Shown: one piece after another, positions 26,905-34,107 of the stretch
Position numbering within the stretch: the stretch's first letter is position 1
How the letters are laid out: every line of letters begins with the position of its first letter
Notes under the pieces: generated by a model
The model's input: only the letters and a program-made list of their open reading frames with translations
Told to the model about the DNA's origin: nothing
Databases searched by the model: none
Assembly: GCF_014281055.1 (NCBI RefSeq)
Contig: NZ_JACRSE010000007.1
Span: 21,822-85,821 of the forward strand
From: Fluviispira vulneris
GTDB lineage: Bacteria > Bdellovibrionota_B > Oligoflexia > Silvanigrellales > Silvanigrellaceae
Length of the DNA: 64,000 nucleotides
Reading direction: 5' to 3'
Program-made: the position numbers and the translations under genes

Positions 26905-26944
26905 AGCCTTAAAGCCGATAAATGCTCATCTCGGCATTGAGGCT
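26905..26944 (+). promoter_or_regulatory. Hairpin covering the protease ribosome site, or sigma-28 -10 element
   Basis: AGCCT (26905-26909) and GCCGA (26914-26918) pair with TCGGC (26931-26935) and AGGCT (26940-26944). The second arm covers the GAGG ribosome site of the gene at 26948. The same DNA contains GCCGATAA (26914-26921), the exact -10 consensus of FliA (sigma-28), but without a good -35. The two readings exclude each other, because a start point near 26928 would remove the left arm. Confidence 0.4.
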
Positions 26945-26947
26945 AAA

Positions 26948-27742
26948 ATGTTCATCCTTTATTTATTGCATCAAAATAAATATATTAATTGCTTTAACAA
27001 AATTACAATTATCATATGCACTTTTAATATTCTAGTGAGTTGTGGTTCGCAAGTAAATTCCTTTTTTCTTAATGAAGATGAAAAAGAGAATCAAGCAATT
27101 GTTTATGCAGAAGGTTGGGGAAATCAGTATAAATATCCATTAGTCATTCTTTTAAACAATGAAATAGAGAAAGAAAATGTTAATATTAGTAAACAAATTC
27201 AAAATGCAATGGACACATGGAACAACGCAATTGGCAAGAAAATATTAACTCTTAAATTGGTTAATAAAATACCATCAGAAAATAATTTTATAAGTTTATA
27301 TTCACCTTTGAATTATAAAAATAGCATTATCTATTTTGATAAAAAAAATGAGAAAAACGATGGATGGCATGAGAGAACGGGAAAGGATCGAAATATTCTA
27401 GCTAGTACAATTTTTAGATCAGAAAGAAATATTATTATAAATGCTGCAATTCGTTTTAATCACGATAACTATCTATTCGGTAACACAAAAACAGATCATG
27501 GTAATGGAAAACAGATATTGGTAGATATGGAAAGCATAGCTTTACATGAATTTGGACATGTATTGGGATTAGGTCATATGTTAAGTGAAAGCAGCAGTGT
27601 AATGTACCCATTTATAAACACAGGCCGTGACTCTATCGATAGTCCCAGTACGGTGCGTTGCCTATCTAAAAATGATATAAACAGAATCCGCAAAATTTAT
27701 AAAGGAGGAAAAGAAGCAAGATTTTCTTGCCTCCAGAAATAA
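26948..27742 (+). CDS. Matrixin-like (M10) zinc metalloprotease lipoprotein
   Basis: A 264-residue secreted protease with the metzincin zinc site HEFGHVLGLGH (HExxHxxGxxH) and, a few residues on, the Met-turn SSVMYP. The N-terminal hydrophobic segment ends in LVSCGS, a lipobox, so it is probably a lipoprotein facing the periplasm or the outside. GAGG precedes the ATG by five bases. A hairpin overlaps this ribosome site. Near the stop, GCAAGA/TCTTGC (27716-27730) forms another small hairpin. It is convergent with the methyltransferase gene, with one base between them. Confidence 0.88.
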   Translation: MFILYLLHQNKYINCFNKITIIICTFNILVSCGSQVNSFFLNEDEKENQAIVYAEGWGNQYKYPLVILLNNEIEKENVNISKQIQNAMDTWNNAIGKKILTLKLVNKIPSENNFISLYSPLNYKNSIIYFDKKNEKNDGWHERTGKDRNILASTIFRSERNIIINAAIRFNHDNYLFGNTKTDHGNGKQILVDMESIALHEFGHVLGLGHMLSESSSVMYPFINTGRDSIDSPSTVRCLSKNDINRIRKIYKGGKEARFSCLQK

Positions 27743-27743
27743 A

Positions 27744-28706
27744 TTAAACTTTTTTAGTAAGAAGCCAAGCATGATGGATTCTCTCGTTGCGAAAATCTTT
27801 TGGGATAGTTTTTTTAGTTAAATCTTCAATTATAAAGCGATCTTCAAATAAATCTTTTGCAAATTTAAATGAACGCAAATTACAAGAAAATAAAATACTT
27901 CCACATGATGTTAATAATTTTTCACATTGATTTAATAAGAAAATATAGTCTTTTTGCACATCAAAACTTTCATGCATTTTCTTAGAATTCGAAAAAGAGG
28001 GGGGATCTAAAAAAATGAAATCATACTTTTTTGCCCGATAAGAAACAGTGGGAAGCCAAGTCATAATATCTGCGCGAATAAATTCATGCTTTTCAAGAGG
28101 AATTTTATTAATTTTAAAATTTTCTTCTGCCCATTTTAAATAAGTATTACTCATATCTACAGTTGTAATTCTCTCTGCTCTTCCATAAGCGGCTGCAACG
28201 CTTACAGAACCTGTATAAGCAAATAAATTTAAAATATTTTTTCCTTCAACACTTTTTTTAATAATTTGTCTTGTTTTTCTATGATCTAAAAAAAGTCCAC
28301 TGTCTAAATAATCAGACAGATTGACTTTGAACTTCATATCACCTTCAGAAACAATTTTTGTTACATCCTTTTCATCCTGTCTCTCATACTGAAATAATCC
28401 CTTTTGTCTTTTTCTAAGCTTTAAAAAGAGTTTACTGTCATCAATTGCAAATAAATTTTTAATCGATAAAATAACTTCTTCAAGTTGTTCTTTATCTGCT
28501 TGCATATACTCTTCAGTATAACGCAAAGAGGCTTTTCCTCTTTCATATTCATACACAATAATAGAACCATCATAATAATCGATTGAATATGAATATTCAG
28601 GAATATCTCTATCATAAATACGAAATGCTGTTACATTTTCACGTTTTGCCCATTTTTTATGAAAATTAAAATTTTTTTCGAGACGATTTTTAAACATTGA
28701 ATCCAT
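27744..28706 (-). CDS. Stand-alone RlmK-like 23S rRNA methyltransferase
   Basis: A 320-residue SAM-dependent methyltransferase that matches the C-terminal half (RlmK, m7G2069) of the E. coli fusion RlmKL along its whole length: MFKNRLEKNFNFHKKWA, RKRQKGLFQYE, VNLSDYLDSGLFLDHRKTR, SAM motif NLFAYTGSVSV, VDMSNTYLKWAEENF, catalytic-type IFLDPPSFSNSKKM and FSCNLRSFKF. The N-terminal THUMP/RlmL half is absent, so this is a split form. An RlmI-type cytosine methyltransferase is the main alternative, but the motifs fit RlmK better. It is probably cytoplasmic and constitutive. Confidence 0.85.
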   Translation of the reverse strand: MDSMFKNRLEKNFNFHKKWAKRENVTAFRIYDRDIPEYSYSIDYYDGSIIVYEYERGKASLRYTEEYMQADKEQLEEVILSIKNLFAIDDSKLFLKLRKRQKGLFQYERQDEKDVTKIVSEGDMKFKVNLSDYLDSGLFLDHRKTRQIIKKSVEGKNILNLFAYTGSVSVAAAYGRAERITTVDMSNTYLKWAEENFKINKIPLEKHEFIRADIMTWLPTVSYRAKKYDFIFLDPPSFSNSKKMHESFDVQKDYIFLLNQCEKLLTSCGSILFSCNLRSFKFAKDLFEDRFIIEDLTKKTIPKDFRNERIHHAWLLTKKV

Positions 28707-28729
28707 TTATTTTTCCTACGGGAAGCAAA

Positions 28730-29665
28730 CTAAAAAAGAACAAGCTCACCTTCTTCAACAACAACTTGAAGTTTATCAGGAGCAACGGGTTCGTAAGTAT
28801 CATTGAGTTCAAGGCAAAATTCAACAAATATCGCTTCAATTTTTTCAATCTTAAAAGGAATCACAAGAACTGGAGACGAGCTTTTATAATCTAAAATATG
28901 ATTCGCATCAGATAAAACAGTTGGCACACTGATTTCAAAACTCATACTTTTCTTCTTTAAAAACTGCTGCTTTGCTCTTCCCATGACTTGGTTACAGAGC
29001 TCTCCACACATATCACTTAATGCCGCATCATCAACATGGCTTGCATCCATATCTGCACCCAGAATCTTTAAAAGACAGCGAGTTAAAATATCTCTTGTCA
29101 CATTGATCGAAAGCGATCCCTTGACCTGTGGACTAGAAAGGCCAATAACAGCGCTGACTTCACTTAAACTTTTGTTTCCCGACTTCAAAAATGGCTTAGA
29201 TGCTTCAACGGAAATTCCAGAGACGGATTCAAAAATATGAATCGTTGACTCCAAAAATATTTTCAAAATATCAGGTTCAAAAGCACCATGATCTCCTCTA
29301 ATTGGATTCATTATGTATTTTATTTTATCTGATAATAGTTTATATCTGTAAGGTTTAACAAAGATAAAATTAACACCAAGAGAACTGTATTTTGTTAAAG
29401 CATCTTTATTGGGAGAAGATGTAGTCACGATGATTTGTGAATTTGAAAAATCAGGGTTTTTAAGGATTAAATTAATTATTTCTGAACTTGGCATTTCCTT
29501 ATAATTAAGATCAATAATGGATAAATCAAATTTATTTTCAGTCATTATTTTCTCTAATGGCTCAGCATGATCCCAAAAAAAAGGATCATGCCCGTCCGCA
29601 CGCAAAAAGTGTTCTAAATTCTCTATTGACTTTTTTGATGATTCTGCAATAAATAATTTAGCCAT
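28730..29665 (-). CDS. Receiver domain fused to CheX-like phosphatase domain
   Basis: A 311-residue protein. Residues 1 to about 120 form a CheY-like receiver with the phospho-acceptor Asp in LSIIDLNYKEM, Thr in IIVTTSSP and Lys in FVKPYR, although the first acidic pair is reduced to AES. Residues about 150-300 form a CheX/CheC-like domain (AVIGLSSPQVKGSLSINV and the motif LSDMCGELCNQVMGRAK, with Glu-x2-Asn). CheX domains dephosphorylate CheY-P, so this is probably a chemotaxis or motility regulator. The ATG at 29665 has GGAAAA upstream; the longer frame to 29734 overlaps the next gene. Confidence 0.78.
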   Translation of the reverse strand: MAKLFIAESSKKSIENLEHFLRADGHDPFFWDHAEPLEKIMTENKFDLSIIDLNYKEMPSSEIINLILKNPDFSNSQIIVTTSSPNKDALTKYSSLGVNFIFVKPYRYKLLSDKIKYIMNPIRGDHGAFEPDILKIFLESTIHIFESVSGISVEASKPFLKSGNKSLSEVSAVIGLSSPQVKGSLSINVTRDILTRCLLKILGADMDASHVDDAALSDMCGELCNQVMGRAKQQFLKKKSMSFEISVPTVLSDANHILDYKSSSPVLVIPFKIEKIEAIFVEFCLELNDTYEPVAPDKLQVVVEEGELVLF

Positions 29666-29723
29666 ATCTTTTTCCAGAAAGTATATATACAGACAAAAAT
29701 GGGTTGCCTCCATAAAATTAAAC

Positions 29724-30101
29724 TTACTTTTCATCTATTTTCGGCAGAGCATATTCTTCAAAAAGAGCCCAACATCTTAAATCTTTGCTATAAAATGCCA
29801 ACATAATTCCAACTTCGGACCAATATTTATAGCGAGCATTCCAATAAGTGTAATATCTTAAATATAAATTTGAGGTTTTTCCATTAACCAAGGAATCTGG
29901 TGTTGGCAGAAAATCATCAATATAGTAGCATTCTCCAGCTTGTTCCAATCTCAAAAAGGGTAAAGTAACCGGTTGGGGAGGAGGACCTCTGACAACAACA
30001 GGAGCGGTATTACAAGCATTTAAGAGTAAAAGTACGATGATATTTATTATCAACGTATTTAAGTTAAAATTAATTTTGATTTTCCGATTCCAAATTGGCA
30101 T
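29724..30101 (-). CDS. Small lipoprotein of unknown function
   Basis: A 125-residue protein with a basic N-terminus, a hydrophobic stretch and the lipobox LLLNAC at about residues 25-30, followed by a Pro-rich segment (VVVRGPPPQPVTLP) and an aromatic-rich domain with two Cys (GECYYIDDF and DLRCWALF) that may form a disulfide. No family was recognised. It is upstream of the receiver-CheX gene by 58 bases and divergent from the oligopeptidase. Confidence 0.6.
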   Translation of the reverse strand: MPIWNRKIKINFNLNTLIINIIVLLLLNACNTAPVVVRGPPPQPVTLPFLRLEQAGECYYIDDFLPTPDSLVNGKTSNLYLRYYTYWNARYKYWSEVGIMLAFYSKDLRCWALFEEYALPKIDEK

Positions 30102-30212
30102 TTATAACCCTCTCTATCTCTGTCAAATATCGGAAAGGATTAATAAGCGCTTAATTTTGTGAGAGATACTGCATGCCAATTCTCTGACGAGTCTTCCTGA
30201 AGAAAGGTAAAA

Positions 30213-31940
30213 ATGTCTCAATTTTATATTTTGCCAAACAAAACAAAACGCGTCTATTTAAGTGAAAATTTTGATCCACTCAATAAAAATGATGTAAAAG
30301 AAGTTATTGCTAAACTGAATGCAGATATTCCAAATAGTTTTAAAAGTGCAGGTGACTGGTATGGGCTTTTTCATGAAGCTTCTTGTGCAATTTCCGAAGC
30401 TCAAACGATTTTAGAACTTGATCTCTATTTTGATACTAAAAATACAGAAGCAGAAGCAAAGTTAAATGATTTTGAAGAAAATATTCTTTCACCGCTCTTG
30501 ATTGCGCGTAGTGATTTAATGGATATTTATATGTCATCTCCATGGCGAAATGCAATGCACACATATGACAATGGAAGAATTTTTACCGATTTTAAAATTC
30601 GTAGAAAATTTACAAATCAAAAAATATCTTTGTTACAAATCGAAGAAAATCAGCATATTCGTGAATATAAAAAATTTGTAAACGCCGCCAAAACAAAATT
30701 TGATGATAGAATTCTTCCTATTTCTGTTGTTGTTGGAAAACTCAATGACAATGATCCCAAAATTCGAAAATCTGCATTTTTTTCTTATTGGAATTTTGTA
30801 AAAGACAATGAAAATTTTTATCAAGATAATTTCTCTGCACTTTTAGAAAATAGAACCAAGCAAGCTCAATCCGTACAGGCAAAAAATTATATTGAAGTTG
30901 CATTTTCTGAGTTAGGTCGAATTGATTATGGTGAAAAAGAATGTAAAGAATTGAGAGATTCTATTCACAGAGCATCTTTACCGCTCATTGAAAAATTAGC
31001 TTTTGGACAAAAAGAATCATTACAAACAAACTCAATAAAACCTTGGGATATCTCTATTTATCCAAAACTAATGCCCGAAAAAAAACCAGTCAATGGTGAC
31101 TTAGAAAAACTTGTTTTGAGTATGCAAAATATTACATCCAAAATTCATCCAAGCTTTGGCAAACTCTTTCATGAAATGAAAGCTAATAATTTAATAGATA
31201 TCTCGCCAAGAGCAAACAAAGCAGCAGGCGCCTTTTGTGTTACCTTTCAAGAGAGCAAAGTTCCATTTATATTTGCAAATTTTAGCGGTCACTTTCGAGA
31301 TGCAATTACTTTTGTGCATGAATTTGGTCATGCCTTACATGGTTATGCTGTTTCAAATATAAATAATATTCTTTTGCGTCACCCAGGTTTTGAGTTCTGT
31401 GAAGTTGCCAGTATTGGCCTAGAACTATTAGCCAGCCCATTTTTTACTGCTTGGTGGAACAATAAAAGTGACGCAAAGAAAGCTCTCGCTTTTCAGTTAT
31501 TTCATATGCTGCATTTCTGGCCTTTTATGGCTATGATGGATGAATGGCAGCATGTTATTTATTCTGGCAAAGAAACAGGAGATGCAAAACAACGTAACAA
31601 AGCTTGGCAGAATATCTCAAAAAAATATCGCCCCCAAGTGGATTGGAGTGGTTGTGAAGAATTTGAAGAGTTGGGCTGGATGAGTCGACCACATATTTTT
31701 ACATCACCTTTTTATTATATAGACTATGGAATTGCGCAAGTTGGTGCACTCCAGTTGTGGAAACAAAGTCGAGAAAATTATCAACAGGCAGTGCATAATT
31801 ATATTTCAGGCCTCAGCTTAGGGGCTCAATGCTCATTGCAAGATTTATTCACTGCTACGGGCCTGAGTTTTGATTTCAGTGAAAAAATGATAAAAGATTT
31901 ATGCAGTGAAATTGAAAAAGTTATTGAGGATGTGAGTTGA
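30213..31940 (+). CDS. pepF: M3 family oligoendopeptidase (PepF-like)
   Basis: A 575-residue cytoplasmic zinc peptidase that degrades short peptides. The zinc site HEFGHALHGYA is at about residue 370, with the third ligand Glu in FEFCEVASIGLELLA and the C-terminal DYGIAQVGALQLWKQS segment typical of the M3B/PepF group. The length is normal. The upstream AAAGGTAAAA gives a normal ribosome site. It is convergent with a small peptide gene. Confidence 0.93.
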   Translation: MSQFYILPNKTKRVYLSENFDPLNKNDVKEVIAKLNADIPNSFKSAGDWYGLFHEASCAISEAQTILELDLYFDTKNTEAEAKLNDFEENILSPLLIARSDLMDIYMSSPWRNAMHTYDNGRIFTDFKIRRKFTNQKISLLQIEENQHIREYKKFVNAAKTKFDDRILPISVVVGKLNDNDPKIRKSAFFSYWNFVKDNENFYQDNFSALLENRTKQAQSVQAKNYIEVAFSELGRIDYGEKECKELRDSIHRASLPLIEKLAFGQKESLQTNSIKPWDISIYPKLMPEKKPVNGDLEKLVLSMQNITSKIHPSFGKLFHEMKANNLIDISPRANKAAGAFCVTFQESKVPFIFANFSGHFRDAITFVHEFGHALHGYAVSNINNILLRHPGFEFCEVASIGLELLASPFFTAWWNNKSDAKKALAFQLFHMLHFWPFMAMMDEWQHVIYSGKETGDAKQRNKAWQNISKKYRPQVDWSGCEEFEELGWMSRPHIFTSPFYYIDYGIAQVGALQLWKQSRENYQQAVHNYISGLSLGAQCSLQDLFTATGLSFDFSEKMIKDLCSEIEKVIEDVS

Positions 31941-31988
31941 ATTTTAGGGAGTTTAGTAATTTTTTATGAAGCGCCCAGCTCTATCGAC

Positions 31989-32210
31989 TCAACTGTCGCC
32001 TCCTCCACAATCTCCACCACCGTCGCAGTCTAAGTTATCGCTTCCAATGTCACTCTCACCGCAGTCTCTATCAATGTCTTTATTTTTTTCAATCTCATCT
32101 GCTCCGAATGAACTGTATCCAGAAATAACTAAGGATAGAGAAAAAAACTCTACCAAATTATCGATAGCTATTAAGAGTGATTTTAAAATAGATAATATTG
32201 TTTTCATCAT
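31989..32210 (-). CDS. Small secreted peptide with Gly/Asp/Cys-rich tail
   Basis: A 73-residue protein with a hydrophobic, signal-like N-terminus (ILSILKSLLIAIDNLVEFF...) and a C-terminal tail made almost only of Asp, Gly, Ser and three Cys, ending in LDCDGGGDCGGGDS. AAGGA lies about eight bases before the ATG at 32210, which supports translation; a GTG at 32213 is the alternative. The tail could bind metal or be modified, but no maturation enzyme is adjacent. The function is not known. The opposite-strand frame here is a shadow. Confidence 0.55.
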   Translation of the reverse strand: MMKTILSILKSLLIAIDNLVEFFSLSLVISGYSSFGADEIEKNKDIDRDCGESDIGSDNLDCDGGGDCGGGDS

Positions 32211-32365
32211 CACTTTTTCCTTTTAATTGAAGCGATGGATATTATATAACTAGTTTTAAAAATATTCTGAAAAATTTTCGAATAAAGAAATTTATTTCGA
32301 AAATTTGCATAAAAATCTACCAAATAAATTTCTTTAAGCATTCTAAAAAAAATCTCTCCCAAGTC

Positions 32366-32668
32366 TTGCTCACTGTATGGGAAAAAATCTTTATCGACAA
32401 TCGTTATAATATCGATTTCTGGGAACGAAAATTTAGAGACAATATCAGCAAGACAACTCGTACTGCTGTTTCGTATGACCTAACCCGCATGACAGTGAGT
32501 GGTGTAACAGTGACTGTTGCCCTTTTCATTATATCTTCAGGCAATGGAATATTTTTTATCGAAAATAATACAAATATTTCTGCCATCACGGCTCTTATCG
32601 TAACATTTCCACGGCAAATCCAAATCATTCAAAATATTTTTGCCTTTTTTAACTCCATTTTAAAATAG
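32366..32668 (+). pseudogene. Possible fragment of an ABC transporter membrane domain
   Basis: A 100-codon frame with no good ribosome site. It reads like an inner piece of an ABC exporter membrane domain: FWERKFRDNISKTTRTAVSY, then a membrane helix TVSGVTVTVALFIISSG, then ALIVTFPRQIQIIQNIFAFF. No ATPase domain follows; the frame stops and an MFS transporter begins 120 bases on. It is best read as a decayed remnant, or else as a chance frame in 560 bases without other genes (32227-32787). Confidence 0.35.
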
Positions 32669-32787
32669 GGAGGTCAAATTCGCTTTTTAATTTTAAATAA
32701 AATATTAAATTATATATCATATTTTTCTTGATTTAACATAATTTTGGATATAATCTACATAAATGTAAAAAAATTTAAGGATGTATT

Positions 32788-34008
32788 ATGCTAAAAAATA
32801 TTTTGTTCAAAAACACTCCAATATTGGGTATAGATTTTTTTTTCACACTCTTTTTACGAATTTATATTCTTTATTTTTCTTGGTATTTAATTGCTTATAC
32901 AAACAATAAAGCACATCTTGCGACAAGTTTAGGAATAGCATTTTCCCTACAAATCATTGGATATTCTATAACCCCATATATTAAAATGAATATAAAATTC
33001 TTCTTAAAATTTGTGATTACGGTCGTTTTAACTCTTATCATACTCACAGCATTTCTAAAAAATTTTCTTTTATTAAATATTATTTCATTCTGCGTGATAA
33101 ATTTTATTTATGCTTTGTTCGCCGCAAAAAGCAATATGCTTGTTGCGCTAATACACAAAGATAATTTAAATCCAATGCTTGAACTCAAAAGCGCTTTGAG
33201 TTCAATTAATATTATCCTGGGGCCGGTTCTTTCAGGTATATTAATTGATAGATGGGGTGGAGGAGCTGCACTCTGCAGTATGATTTTACTTTCAGCACTT
33301 ACCTTATTTTATGTTTTTTTCTTGCCAAATCACATTAATATGGAGAAAAGCGAATCAAAAAAAGCACCTCTCAAACGTTTATTTCAAATTAAAACTGAAT
33401 TCTATCTCGGATTCCTTGCTATTATATTTAATCTGGTTCTTCAACCTATGATTACTTTAATGCTTCCCATTTTTGTCCTCACATCATTAAAGCTTTCTAC
33501 ATTTTACGTTGGTTTACTAGAAGCTTCGATTGGTGCAGGGATACTCCTAACTAGTTTTGTGATATTAAAGAAATTAAAAAAATCAATTGGCGCACACAAC
33601 TCTATTCTTTTAGGTATATTTTTATTAATAATTTCAATATTTATTCTGAGTTTAAATCAGCAAATATTTATTATTTGTAGTGCTTTATTTTTATTTGGAG
33701 TGGGAATTGCATTATTTAATATTAATACGACTCAATTGCGTATTGCTGCCACCCCAAGCCAATACAGAGGCGATATTGAATCCGCAATTATGACAGTTTG
33801 TACAGCTGGAATTCCATTTGGGCATTTTATATTTGGTAAGCTCAATACTATATATGATATAAAAATAACAATTATTTTTTCTGGATTTATAATTTTAATA
33901 TCCTCTATTATAATATTTTTTGTTCCATATTTTTCTAAAATTTGTAAATTAAATGAAAAAGACTTAGAAGGAATTTACGCAAAATTTTATCCAAAAGCAT
34001 TTGAATAA
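32788..34008 (+). CDS. MFS transporter
   Basis: A 406-residue inner-membrane protein with about 12 hydrophobic segments in two halves. The second-half start (KKAPLKRLFQIKTEFYLGFL) and the overall plan resemble DHA3-type drug or macrolide efflux proteins (GPVLSGILIDRWGGGAALCS, FGVGIALFNINTTQLRIAAT). The substrate is unknown. AAGGA precedes the ATG by six bases. It lies upstream of the GH31 gene in the same direction but with a 99-base gap, so export or sugar uptake cannot be decided. Confidence 0.85.
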   Translation: MLKNILFKNTPILGIDFFFTLFLRIYILYFSWYLIAYTNNKAHLATSLGIAFSLQIIGYSITPYIKMNIKFFLKFVITVVLTLIILTAFLKNFLLLNIISFCVINFIYALFAAKSNMLVALIHKDNLNPMLELKSALSSINIILGPVLSGILIDRWGGGAALCSMILLSALTLFYVFFLPNHINMEKSESKKAPLKRLFQIKTEFYLGFLAIIFNLVLQPMITLMLPIFVLTSLKLSTFYVGLLEASIGAGILLTSFVILKKLKKSIGAHNSILLGIFLLIISIFILSLNQQIFIICSALFLFGVGIALFNINTTQLRIAATPSQYRGDIESAIMTVCTAGIPFGHFIFGKLNTIYDIKITIIFSGFIILISSIIIFFVPYFSKICKLNEKDLEGIYAKFYPKAFE

Positions 34009-34107
34009 TCTCACAATTTTTAAATTTTAAAATTTACATATTTGCATTTATGCGCTATTAATAAAGGATGTTTTTCGAAGTAATTTTATTATGATAGAAA
34101 GGTAAAA

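Noticed and set aside
31966..32226. 86-codon plus-strand Ser/Pro-rich frame
   Set aside because: It is antisense to the small secreted peptide, which has a good ribosome site on the minus strand.
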